This document shows, one piece after another, positions 8,280 through 15,637 of a DNA stretch of 16,440 bases. A program made the translations under genes and the position numbers. Every line of letters starts with the position of its first letter. Within the stretch, counting starts at the first letter, position 1. The notes beneath the pieces were generated by a model. It had not been told where the DNA came from, did no database searches, and saw nothing but the letters and a program-made list of their open reading frames with translations. Source of the stretch: RPRI01 sp051233685 (GTDB taxonomy: Bacteria; Desulfobacterota; Desulfobacteria; Desulfobacterales; RPRI01); the NCBI RefSeq assembly GCF_051233685.1, contig NZ_JBAMMY010000050.1:1-16440 (forward strand). Direction: 5' to 3'.

Positions 8280-9557
8280 ACAACCTCTTTTTTCAACGGT
8301 GGTGACTCTGAAAGAAAGGTTTAATGGCGCATTATTGGGATGTTTGTCTTGTGATTCCAGAGCATTCTTCAGTCTGATTATAGCATTTTCTCCGATTGAT
8401 TTTTCTGCTGTCGGCAGAAGAATTGCAAATTTATCCCCGCTGATTCTGGCGGCAACATCTTCTGTACGGAATATTTTCATTAATTTGGCTGTCCGCCGCA
8501 GCAGGTCGTTTCCTGCAGCTATGCCATCACGTTTATTTACTTCCTGTAAGTTGTCAATTTTTACAGTAACAACACTTAATGGAAATTGCCTGCCGTATTC
8601 ATGGCGTAACAGTTCTTCTTCAAAATAGGTGCGGTTATACAGACCGGTAAGAACATCGTGGAAACTAAGATACCAAAGCTTTTCCTCAGTTTCTCTTAAA
8701 TCGCTTATATCGATGGATATGCATATAATTCCAACAATGTTTCCATTTTCATCCAGGTATGGTATGCGATCGTTCTGAAACCATTTTCTTCCGCGAAGCG
8801 AAGGTAAAATCTCAATAAATCCACGCTTTGGATTACCGGTATTTATAACAGTGTTATTTATTTCAAAGAAAGAAGAGAGCTGCTCTTTCGGCAGATTAGG
8901 AAAAATCTCAGCTATTGTTTTTCCTATTATGCTTTCCATAGGAAGACCAAGGGATTTGCAAAAAGCTTTATTTGCCCTTATAAAATGATGATTTCTGTCT
9001 AAATAGTAAATACTTGTAGGTATGGAATTTAATACTATCTGCAGATCGCTTCGGCTCCGTTGAAGCTCTTCATCAATTCGTTTGCGCACACTAATATTAC
9101 GCAGCATTCCATGAATGGCAACTCCCCATTTATAAGGAATAAGCAGAACAAAGGTTTCGCATTCAATTTTTGACCCATCTTTTTTCAAGCCTGTGAATTC
9201 ATATTGCTGGGTCATAAATTCGCCGCTTGATGTTAACCTGTATTTGTTTTTAACAAATTTACGGCTTTCAGGTGCAACCAGTGTCATAGGATCGAAATCC
9301 GGGCTGCAAGCCTCATCTTCTGTTACGCCAAACAGTTCGGCGAATTTATTATTTACGAATTCGTATTTTCTATCGAAAAGCACATAAATTGCCTCATCCA
9401 TATGCTCAACCTGCGGGAAGTATCGGCCGATCTTTTTACCAAATTCTCTTTTTGACTGTTCTGAGGCTTTTCCAAGAGTTTCAAGTTCTAATATCCGTTC
9501 CTTTAAAGCGTCCAATTCCTCAATAAGCTGTTTTTTTGTTTTACGTGTTGAATTCAT
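8235..9557 (-). CDS. PAS-PAS-GGDEF signalling protein with degenerate active site
   Basis: A 440-residue soluble signalling protein: a short coiled coil (about 1-35), a PAS domain (about 50-160, ending GMLRNISVRK), a second PAS domain (about 170-285, SIYYLDRNHHFIRANKAF to ISIDISDLRE), then a GGDEF domain from about 298. GGDEF domains make cyclic di-GMP, but here the signature reads SGDKF (373-377), with lysine in place of the catalytic fourth acidic residue. The inhibitory-site motif RTED (R364, D367) sits five residues upstream as in active enzymes, and the metal-site aspartate D335 is kept. The domain also stops early, at LKQAEAAIA, without the usual final A-K-x-x-G-R-N strand. I infer a cyclic di-GMP receptor or weak enzyme. 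The start at 9557 is chosen for a GGAG eight bases upstream; an in-frame ATG at 9575 lacks one. Its 3' end overlaps the VanZ gene by 45 bases. Confidence 0.88.
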   Translation of the reverse strand: MNSTRKTKKQLIEELDALKERILELETLGKASEQSKREFGKKIGRYFPQVEHMDEAIYVLFDRKYEFVNNKFAELFGVTEDEACSPDFDPMTLVAPESRKFVKNKYRLTSSGEFMTQQYEFTGLKKDGSKIECETFVLLIPYKWGVAIHGMLRNISVRKRIDEELQRSRSDLQIVLNSIPTSIYYLDRNHHFIRANKAFCKSLGLPMESIIGKTIAEIFPNLPKEQLSSFFEINNTVINTGNPKRGFIEILPSLRGRKWFQNDRIPYLDENGNIVGIICISIDISDLRETEEKLWYLSFHDVLTGLYNRTYFEEELLRHEYGRQFPLSVVTVKIDNLQEVNKRDGIAAGNDLLRRTAKLMKIFRTEDVAARISGDKFAILLPTAEKSIGENAIIRLKNALESQDKHPNNAPLNLSFRVTTVEKRGCSLVDVLKQAEAAIA

Positions 9558-9624
9558 ATATTTAGCTCCATGCATTGATATTCTAAAAGAAAATATGGGG
9601 ATAGCAGATATTTAAAACGATTCT

Positions 9625-9653
9625 AACCTATTGGCATTATAATTGTTTGTCAA
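9625..9653 (-). promoter_or_regulatory. Candidate sigma-70 promoter for the PAS-GGDEF gene
   Basis: On the minus strand a perfect -35 box TTGACA (complement of 9648-9653) is followed after exactly 17 bases by TAGGTT (complement of 9625-9630), a weak -10 box. It lies about 70 bases upstream of the chosen start codon. The -35 match and spacing are good; the -10 is poor. Confidence 0.4.
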
Positions 9654-9732
9654 GATATTATTTCTTTGATAAGGGTAAGAACAGGCAAAAAGGATAAAGG
9701 TTTCAGAAAAAAGAAAAACAGGAAAAGAGATC

Positions 9733-9786
9733 ATGCAACAAATAGTGGTCGTTGGCAATGGCTATTCAATAATGGAAAATAAATGA
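9733..9786 (+). CDS. 17-codon upstream ORF overlapping the LamG-VanZ start
   Basis: ATG at 9733 opens a 17-residue frame, MQQIVVVGNGYSIMENK, whose TGA overlaps the ATG of the next gene as ATGA (9783-9786). A purine-rich GGAAAAGAGA precedes it. It may be a leader peptide coupled to translation of the membrane protein. Alternatively, because I-V-V-V-G-N-G resembles the first strand and loop of some nucleotide-binding or glycosyltransferase proteins, it may be the remnant of a lost gene's N-terminus. No function can be assigned and it may not be expressed. Confidence 0.3.
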   Translation: MQQIVVVGNGYSIMENK

Positions 9787-10928
9787 AACCAATTCTCAAA
9801 TATATACCCCAATTAAAGGATATTGACCCGGGTCTGTTAAGAGTTATCTGTCTTGCTGTAATTCTTGCCATAATTTTAGCAGGGTTCTGGCCTTTTAATA
9901 TATTACCTGAAAACAAAGTGAAATGGCTTATAAATAAAAACGGGATATCTTTTTATGGCCAGGCTATAGTCTTTAGCTCAGGTCTGTTGAAAGAAAAAAA
10001 CGAATCGCTTTTTCCGGACGGGTCAATAAGCATGGAACTAAGGCTTAAACCAAAAAATAAACCGGGAGATATTTCTCATATTGTTGATTTTTATGATGGT
10101 AAATTGCCGGGAGTAGTAACTGTGGGGCAATGGAGATCTCATCTGATATTATTAAGCAGAACCGGTGATCCTGCTCAATTTAAGCGAGGTGCGCCTTATA
10201 AGCAAAGAGGCCTGAGCAATGCTCTTGTCGATAATCAGGATGTTTTTCTTACTATAACATCAGATAAAAAAGGATCAGCTGTTTATATAAATGGCATGCA
10301 GGCAAAAGCTTACCCCGGTTTTTCCTTACTTTCAGAGTATAAGGATCAACCTTTCCTGATAGTTGTGGGTAATTCGCCGACAGGGCAAGGCTTCTGGGAA
10401 GGTGAATTAATGGGGCTGGCCATGTATAACCAGGTTTTAACACCGGAACAGATTGCTGAAAATTATCAATTGTGGATGCAGGAAAATATTGCGTTATTGA
10501 AAGGCAATTCAGGACTTTTGTGTTTATATCCGTTTGATGAGAAAAAAGGAAGTATTATCCGCAACCACGCAGATTCCGGTTATTCTCTGATAATCCCTGA
10601 AATATTCAGGCCGGTTCAAAGAATATTCTTAGAACCACCCTGGCGTGAGAAAAAATGGAATTTGTCTTATTTAAGAGATGTTATAATAAATCTTACAGGT
10701 TTTATCCCGTTCGGTTTTTTTATAGTAGCTTTTTTGGTAAAAAAAAGACGATTTGGGTTAAACACCGCTTGCTTTATTGTTATAATATCGGGTTTTGTGT
10801 TCAGTCTGTCAATCGAATTAACCCAGGCCTATCTTCCTGCAAGATGTTCTCAACTTTCGGATCTCATACTAAACACATTCAGTACGGCAATAGGTGTTAT
10901 TTTAGTTCATAAGTTCGTAAGTTCGTGA
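9783..10928 (+). CDS. LamG-domain and VanZ-domain fusion membrane protein
   Basis: A 381-residue protein with an N-terminal membrane anchor (about 19-37), a LamG/concanavalin-like jelly-roll (about 50-260; SISMELRLKP, VFLTITSDKKGSAVYINGMQ, GELMGLAMYNQVLTPEQI and LCLYPFDEKKGSIIRNHAD are typical strands), and a C-terminal VanZ domain (about 295-378; NLTGFIPFG, then SIELTQAYLPAR with E345 and Q348, and D360 with N364). The jelly-roll, likely on the outer face of the inner membrane, could bind carbohydrate, though no ligand residues can be named. It is the second VanZ protein within 2 kb. The last residues (HKFVSS) and the stop codon are written by an 8-bp tandem repeat, so the C-terminus may have been altered. 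The ribosome binding site is weak (GGAAA, four bases away), and a 17-codon ORF overlaps its start. Confidence 0.85.
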   Translation: MKPILKYIPQLKDIDPGLLRVICLAVILAIILAGFWPFNILPENKVKWLINKNGISFYGQAIVFSSGLLKEKNESLFPDGSISMELRLKPKNKPGDISHIVDFYDGKLPGVVTVGQWRSHLILLSRTGDPAQFKRGAPYKQRGLSNALVDNQDVFLTITSDKKGSAVYINGMQAKAYPGFSLLSEYKDQPFLIVVGNSPTGQGFWEGELMGLAMYNQVLTPEQIAENYQLWMQENIALLKGNSGLLCLYPFDEKKGSIIRNHADSGYSLIIPEIFRPVQRIFLEPPWREKKWNLSYLRDVIINLTGFIPFGFFIVAFLVKKRRFGLNTACFIVIISGFVFSLSIELTQAYLPARCSQLSDLILNTFSTAIGVILVHKFVSS

Positions 10929-10945
10929 GCTTGTGAGGGGAAAAG
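10908..10945. repeat. 8-bp tandem repeat, copy B, with purine-rich tail
   Basis: Four units, CATAAGTT, CGTAAGTT, CGTGAGCT and TGTGAGGG, in the same family as the array at 7786-7841. They are followed by GTGAGGGGAAAAG (10933-10945), which differs from the tail of copy A at one of 13 positions. The array overlaps the last codons and the stop of the LamG-VanZ gene. Confidence 0.85.
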
Positions 10946-10946
10946 C

Positions 10947-10970
10947 GGGGATCGGGGAGCAGGGGCCGGG
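10947..10970 (+). other. G-quadruplex-type motif
   Basis: Four G-tracts, GGGG, GGGG, GGGG and GGG, are separated by ATC, AGCA and CC, satisfying the G3+N1-7 rule for intramolecular quadruplexes. It stands out in an AT-rich region and lies 18 bases after the LamG-VanZ stop codon, in the tail of repeat copy B. It could stall transcription or replication; no function is proven. Confidence 0.55.
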
Positions 10971-11001
10971 TGTCGAAAAAAATAGACAATAGTAGTCAGC
11001 G

Positions 11002-11048
11002 AACAAAGCAAAGAGCTATTCAATCATCGCTATTCTACTGGCTTTGTT
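11002..11048. repeat. Inverted repeat between the VanZ and molybdenum-hydroxylase operons
   Basis: AACAAAGC (11002-11009) pairs with GCTTTGTT (11041-11048) around a 31-base loop that itself contains the direct repeat GCTATTC twice. On the minus strand it follows the stop of the FAD-subunit gene by about 25 bases, with a T-rich run some 20 bases further on. It may mark the end of that operon's transcript, but the long loop makes it a poor intrinsic terminator. Confidence 0.3.
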
Positions 11049-11073
11049 ATGAGAAAGATAGATTGAGAAAGTA

Positions 11074-12051
11074 CTATAATTTTGTTATGGCGATCAGTTC
11101 TTCCTCAATTACTCCGCGAAGAAGTGGTATCTTATAAGCGTTTTTCCCCATGGCTTCGGCTCCTTTTATCGCCTCTTCGGCAGCTTTTGCTGCTAAGTTA
11201 GCATCGATAGTTTTGCCCGTAATACTTTTCTCAACCTCTTTGGATCGCCAGGGCACAGGCGCAACCCCGCTGAAAACCACCTTTGCCTTAGCCACGGTTG
11301 TGCCGTCGAACTCTATAGCCAATGCTACTCCGGCTAAGGCAAAATCCCAGGAACGGCGGGCCCTTACCTTGCGGTAAGAACTCTTGAGAGCCGGAGACGC
11401 GACAGGAAGGATAATTTCTGTTACGATCTCATCCGGTTCAAGCACGGTTTCTTTTTGAACATCCTTGTCTGGCGGAACATGAAAGTGTTCCATGAGCACT
11501 GTTCTGTTCCCCCGCTTGCCTGTAATCCGAACGGATGCACCGAGAGCAACCAGGGCAGGGGAGGTATCTGAAGGATGGACTATGTAGCACATATCGCCGC
11601 CGAAAATGCAGTGAAATTGATTTTCACCTTCTGCGGCAAAACATTGATCACCGCCTTTTCGCAGGCAATGAAATTCTCCGCGATAGTACCAGCATCTGGG
11701 TTTCTGGCAGATATTTCCGCCTATGGTTCCCTGATTGCGAAGCTGGGGGCTCGCCACTTCGGATGCCGCCTGGGAAAGGACATTATAACGGTTTCTGATA
11801 ATTGGATTTTGTGCAACTTCAGTAATGGTTGTGAGAGCGCCGATGCGAAGGCCGCCTTCAGCTGTTTTTCTGATGCCATGCAGAAAATCAAGTTTGCTGA
11901 TGCTTACAATCTTTTTAGCGTTAAAAACACGATCTCTGAGGCATCCGAGAAGGTCCGTTCCTCCTGCATGAATCCTGGCTCCTTCGGATGCCAGGTGCTT
12001 TATAGCCTCCTTTTCTGAACGTGCGCGAACATAGGTAAAATTTGGCAGCAT
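11074..12051 (-). CDS. Molybdenum hydroxylase FAD-binding subunit with cysteine-rich insert
   Basis: The 325-residue medium subunit of a xanthine-dehydrogenase-family enzyme, passing electrons from the 2Fe-2S subunit to FAD and an acceptor. The FAD-binding loops AGGTDLLG (about 29-36) and TIGGNIC (109-115) are clear. Directly after the second lies an insert with C115, C120, C129 and C137, with further cysteines at C148 and C155. Such an insert is known in 4-hydroxybenzoyl-CoA reductase beta subunit and E. coli PaoB, where it binds a 4Fe-4S cluster; the spacing is similar but I cannot align it here. The start is strongly supported: AAGGAG lies seven bases before the ATG, inside the end of the large-subunit gene, whose stop is one base upstream. 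No Tat signal is present, so it would be exported with the small subunit. It is the last gene of the operon. Confidence 0.93.
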   Translation of the reverse strand: MLPNFTYVRARSEKEAIKHLASEGARIHAGGTDLLGCLRDRVFNAKKIVSISKLDFLHGIRKTAEGGLRIGALTTITEVAQNPIIRNRYNVLSQAASEVASPQLRNQGTIGGNICQKPRCWYYRGEFHCLRKGGDQCFAAEGENQFHCIFGGDMCYIVHPSDTSPALVALGASVRITGKRGNRTVLMEHFHVPPDKDVQKETVLEPDEIVTEIILPVASPALKSSYRKVRARRSWDFALAGVALAIEFDGTTVAKAKVVFSGVAPVPWRSKEVEKSITGKTIDANLAAKAAEEAIKGAEAMGKNAYKIPLLRGVIEEELIAITKL

Positions 12052-12052
12052 T

Positions 12053-14386
12053 TTATTTCTCCTTTAAATGCTCAGAAAAAATCATGCTGAGCCGTAAGGG
12101 GTTAAGCGGTGTCTGTTTGATGCGAACACCTGTGGCATGGTAAACCGCATTGGCAATAGCGGCAGCCGTTGGAATAGTCACCGGTTCACCCAGGCCCTTG
12201 GCTCCGGTGATATTTGCCTCGGCATCAGGCATATCTATTGGTAAAGATTCCATATGAAGCGGCACATCCAGTGCAGTAGGCAACTTGTAGTCATGCCAGT
12301 TTCTGTTCACCATCTTACCGGTATCATTACCATCGAGAATGCGAACTTCTGTCATGGCAAATCCAATGCCCATGGTAATTCCGCCGTAAACCTGATTATC
12401 GTAAGTCAAGCGATCCATGATCCGGCCGCTTTCATTGGCCCCAAGAAAATCTATGATTTTGACTTCCCCTGTTTTTGTGTTTACTTCCACTTCGCAAAAC
12501 TGAGCCGCAAAAGGGTTAACCGCTTTACCTTCAGGATTGGGCCCGCGGTAACCTATTCCAACAACTACGCCCCTCTTTTTCAGGCCGGAAATTTCTATGA
12601 TCTTTATCTTTTTGGAATCATCGTTTTCAGAAACGATTTCATTCCCATCAAAATGCAAAGAGGAAATTTCGGTTTTTAAATCATCTGCTGCCATTTGGAG
12701 AAGTTGTTGTTTTATATGGATAGCCGCAGACCGGACTGCCGGAGCTTCTGTGGGAACGGTTTTGCTTCCGCCGCTGGGAGTAGCATATTGAGTTGTGCCT
12801 GTATCCGCATGCTCTATCTGGATCATTTCTGCTTTGACATTCAGCTCTTCAGCAACCACCATGGCCATCACGGTCTTGGTGCCCGTTCCGATATCGCTTG
12901 CTCCCATATTAAGATTTACGCTGCCGTCTGAAAAAAGTTTTAAAATGATCGTTGAGGGAGGTCCGCCGCCACCGGCAATCCACAGACAACTTGCCATTCC
13001 AACACCTCTTTTAAGATGCTTTGTCATATCGGATTTTTCTATATTTTTATGCCTTTCATCCCATCGAAAGGTGCGCGCTCCCTGTTCCAGACAATCCTTA
13101 AGACCGGTTGTAGTATAAGGAGGATTGCCTTCCCTTGCCTGGCTGTATGAAGGAATGTTTTTAAGTCTCAATTGCACAGGATCCATGTGAATAGCCTCCG
13201 CCATGGCATCCATCATTTGCTCGAGAGCCCATGAACACTGGGGATGCCCCGGAGCGCGAAAAGGTCTTGCCGGTCCGGCATTGGTATAAACATCTGTTGC
13301 GTTTGTTCTGACATTTGGACAGGTATAGAGATCTTTTATAAGCCAGTCAACAAGAGCAGTACCGCCTGCGGGATAGGCACCGCCTGTTCCGGTTACGGAA
13401 AAATCCAGCGCTGTGAGCGTGCCGTCCTTTTTAACTCCGGCTTTTAAGGTCATATTTGCCGGAGGCCTGTTGCCTGTGCAGAGATATGTTTCTTCTCTTG
13501 TCAGAAAAAGCTTAACCGGTCTGCCTGTTCTTTTGGCAAGCAAAGCTGCGATTACCGTATACTTTCCGGCAACAAGCTTGCTGCCGAATCCGCCTCCCAT
13601 GTAATGACCAATGACGCGTACTTTGGATAGGGGAAGATCTAAAACCTGAGCAACATTGCTTTGTACTGAATAGACGCCTTGTGTGGATTCGTGAATGACC
13701 AGAAGGTCACCATCCCAATAGGCGACACAACCATGTGGTTCCATCGGGGTATGAATTTCACATTCCGTTCTGTAGGACTCTTCCATTACAACGTCTGCCT
13801 GTGCGAAGCCTTTTTCTATATCTCCTCTGGAATATATTTCTTTCGGTTTGACCAGATTGCCGCCTTCATGCATTCTGGGAGCGCCTGGTTCTATGGCTTT
13901 TTGTTCGTCCACAATAAAAGGAAGAATTTGATAATCCACGCGGATTGAGCGTAAAGCATCCCATGCCTGATAGGGAGTTTCTGCCGCCACAGCAGCTACT
14001 GTTTCTCCTTCAAAGCGGCAATGAGGATCAAAAAGTTTTGTCTTCACATCTTTGGAGTAAGGCCAGTAGATATCAGCCTCCGGAGTGGTTGAAGCGATAA
14101 TATCCAGTATGCCCGGCATTTTTATTGCCTTGCTTACGTCCACTTTTTTTATTTTGGCATGAGGATGAGGACTGCGAAGGATGGCTCCGTAAAGCATGTT
14201 GGGCAGGGACAGATCGGAAGGATAGACAGCGGTTCCGCTGACCCGTTCGTAGGCATCCACGCGTGATTTCGATTTTCCTATCACAGCTGTTTTGCCCCAG
14301 GGTTCCGGGTTTTTGCCCGGCTCCGGCGTTTCGGTGACAAAAAGCTCTTTCGTATAATATACGCCTTTTTCATCCTGTTTCATCAT
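12053..14386 (-). CDS. Molybdenum hydroxylase large (molybdopterin-binding) subunit
   Basis: The 777-residue catalytic subunit of a xanthine-dehydrogenase/aldehyde-oxidase-family enzyme, which hydroxylates an aldehyde or N-heterocycle using water-derived oxygen. Family features: the N-terminal a/b hammerhead (SGTAVYPSDL to VDYQILPF), the molybdopterin loop MGGGFGSK (263-270), PFRAPGHPQ, ASDIGTGT, and the C-terminal GLGEP with the essential glutamate E734. The CO-dehydrogenase active-site loop VAYRCSFR is not present, so it is not a CO dehydrogenase. The start at 14386 gives an ATGATGA overlap with the small-subunit stop and follows GAGGT; a longer frame up to 14455 lies inside the small-subunit gene and adds non-homologous residues. 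Substrate is unknown. No XdhC- or PaoD-like maturation factor is found in the window, so it must be supplied from elsewhere. Confidence 0.95.
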   Translation of the reverse strand: MMKQDEKGVYYTKELFVTETPEPGKNPEPWGKTAVIGKSKSRVDAYERVSGTAVYPSDLSLPNMLYGAILRSPHPHAKIKKVDVSKAIKMPGILDIIASTTPEADIYWPYSKDVKTKLFDPHCRFEGETVAAVAAETPYQAWDALRSIRVDYQILPFIVDEQKAIEPGAPRMHEGGNLVKPKEIYSRGDIEKGFAQADVVMEESYRTECEIHTPMEPHGCVAYWDGDLLVIHESTQGVYSVQSNVAQVLDLPLSKVRVIGHYMGGGFGSKLVAGKYTVIAALLAKRTGRPVKLFLTREETYLCTGNRPPANMTLKAGVKKDGTLTALDFSVTGTGGAYPAGGTALVDWLIKDLYTCPNVRTNATDVYTNAGPARPFRAPGHPQCSWALEQMMDAMAEAIHMDPVQLRLKNIPSYSQAREGNPPYTTTGLKDCLEQGARTFRWDERHKNIEKSDMTKHLKRGVGMASCLWIAGGGGPPSTIILKLFSDGSVNLNMGASDIGTGTKTVMAMVVAEELNVKAEMIQIEHADTGTTQYATPSGGSKTVPTEAPAVRSAAIHIKQQLLQMAADDLKTEISSLHFDGNEIVSENDDSKKIKIIEISGLKKRGVVVGIGYRGPNPEGKAVNPFAAQFCEVEVNTKTGEVKIIDFLGANESGRIMDRLTYDNQVYGGITMGIGFAMTEVRILDGNDTGKMVNRNWHDYKLPTALDVPLHMESLPIDMPDAEANITGAKGLGEPVTIPTAAAIANAVYHATGVRIKQTPLNPLRLSMIFSEHLKEK

Positions 14387-15000
14387 CCACCTCTCTTGAG
14401 TTTGGCAGCGTGATTCACGGCCTGAAAGATATTGTGGTAAGCGCCGCAGCGACATACATTGCCGCCCATCCCTTTACGGATCTCTTCATCCGTTGGTTTT
14501 GGAGTACTTCTTAAAAGTCCTTCGGCAGCCATGATTTGTCCCGGAGTGCAATAGCCGCACTGGAATGCATCCTGTTCAAGGAAGGCCTGCTGCACATGGC
14601 CAAGCTCTTCACCTTTCATAAGTCCTTCAAGTGTTACGATCTCAGTGTCCTGGGCTTCCACAGCAAGAGTCATGCAGGCGTAGCGGGGCACATTGTTGAT
14701 GAGCACTGTACAGGCTCCGCATTCTCCCCGTTCGCAGCCGGCCTTGGCTGCGCTCAGGCCTAAATGCTCACGGAGCACAAAAAGTAATGACCAGCGGGGT
14801 TCCACAAGGATACGATGGGCACGACCGTTGATTTTAAGTGTGATTTCGGTCAGTTCCATCGGATCTATAACTTTATCCTCTTCGGAAGCCCATGCAGTGA
14901 GTTTGCCTGAAGCAACCACAGTGGCAGCGCCAATGCCCATGGTGCTGAAAAAGCTGCGGCGGGTTAAGCTGAGATGAATTTTTTTGTTGTCTTCTTCCAT
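14383..15000 (-). CDS. Molybdenum hydroxylase 2Fe-2S subunit with Tat signal
   Basis: A 205-residue small subunit with two 2Fe-2S clusters. The plant-ferredoxin-type set is C89, C94, C97 and C109 (GCERGECGAC...YAC). The second, helical-domain set is C148, C151, C183 and C185 (CGYC...CRC). It begins with a twin-arginine signal, LTRRSFF at about 12-18, followed by a hydrophobic stretch ending near AWASEE (about 36-41). The folded enzyme is therefore probably exported to the periplasm, as for E. coli PaoA, with the two larger subunits carried along. AAAGGAG lies six bases before the ATG. It is first in a three-gene operon and lies 62 bases downstream of the GNAT gene on the same strand, so the four may share a transcript. 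The order small-large-FAD differs from PaoA-PaoB-PaoC, where the FAD subunit is second. Confidence 0.95.
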   Translation of the reverse strand: MEEDNKKIHLSLTRRSFFSTMGIGAATVVASGKLTAWASEEDKVIDPMELTEITLKINGRAHRILVEPRWSLLFVLREHLGLSAAKAGCERGECGACTVLINNVPRYACMTLAVEAQDTEIVTLEGLMKGEELGHVQQAFLEQDAFQCGYCTPGQIMAAEGLLRSTPKPTDEEIRKGMGGNVCRCGAYHNIFQAVNHAAKLKRGG

Positions 15001-15062
15001 TGCCGGCTCCTTTGTAATATTAATTACAGCATTTGTGCCTTAAATTTCAGATATTAACCGGT

Positions 15063-15485
15063 TTATTCCGTGAATCCCTTTTCCTTCATTCTTTGCGCGT
15101 TTTTGAAAAGCGCCATGCCCGTCTTCATTTTACGCAACCCCAAAGTTTCGTAAAATTCTTCTTTTCCGGGCGAGGCGTATAAAATTACATTGCATTGAGA
15201 AAGTTTTGATAAAATATTTTTTACAATTTTAGTACCGATGCCTTTTCTCTGGAATTCGGGGACTACAGCTATATCATAGACAGCCGCCTGATAAGCGCCA
15301 TCGGAAATCGCCCGTCCAAAGCCGATAAGATGATTGTCATGATAGACAAAAACGGTTACATAGCTGTTTTTAAACGCTTTTTGATGTATGTCAGGCTCGT
15401 AATACGCCATTTTAACCAGCTTCAGCGTTTCCGACACTGTTTTCCAGTCTATATTGAGACAGCCAAATCTGATGTCAATTTCCAT
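15063..15485 (-). CDS. GNAT-family N-acetyltransferase
   Basis: A 140-residue acetyl-CoA-dependent acetyltransferase. The acetyl-CoA-binding motif VVPEFQRKGIGTKIV, with the Q/R-x-x-G-x-G core, follows the strand AAVYDIAV, and the C-terminal FYETLGLRKM strand-turn is typical of small GNAT proteins. The acceptor (amine, amino acid or protein) cannot be predicted. The start at 15485 is fixed by a perfect AGGAGG six bases upstream; the same frame stays open to an ATG at 15659, but that 58-codon extension has no ribosome binding site and no family resemblance. A possible minus-strand promoter lies at 15515-15543 (TATATT with a weak -35). It precedes the molybdenum-hydroxylase operon by 62 bases on the same strand. 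A functional link is unproven. Confidence 0.87.
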   Translation of the reverse strand: MEIDIRFGCLNIDWKTVSETLKLVKMAYYEPDIHQKAFKNSYVTVFVYHDNHLIGFGRAISDGAYQAAVYDIAVVPEFQRKGIGTKIVKNILSKLSQCNVILYASPGKEEFYETLGLRKMKTGMALFKNAQRMKEKGFTE

Positions 15486-15637
15486 CAAAGGCCTCCTGTT
15501 GAAAGTATAAATAAAATATACCACAAATTGTTTTCTGATACAAAAGAATTTAGCAGCAAGTGTCAGGGCAAATTCGGTTTTTTGTCCGGCGTAAAAAATA
15601 TTTTTCATTTTTCGTAAAGCCATAATAATGGCATGAG

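Noticed and set aside
11535..13948. Several plus-strand frames of 60-147 codons opposite the molybdenum-hydroxylase genes
   Set aside because: The minus-strand products show complete family motifs throughout, and the opposite frames have no homology features or start signals; they are antisense shadows.
14387..14455. Longer N-terminus for the molybdenum-hydroxylase large subunit
   Set aside because: These codons lie within the small-subunit 2Fe-2S region in another frame; the ATGATGA overlap with GAGGT just upstream gives a better start at 14386.
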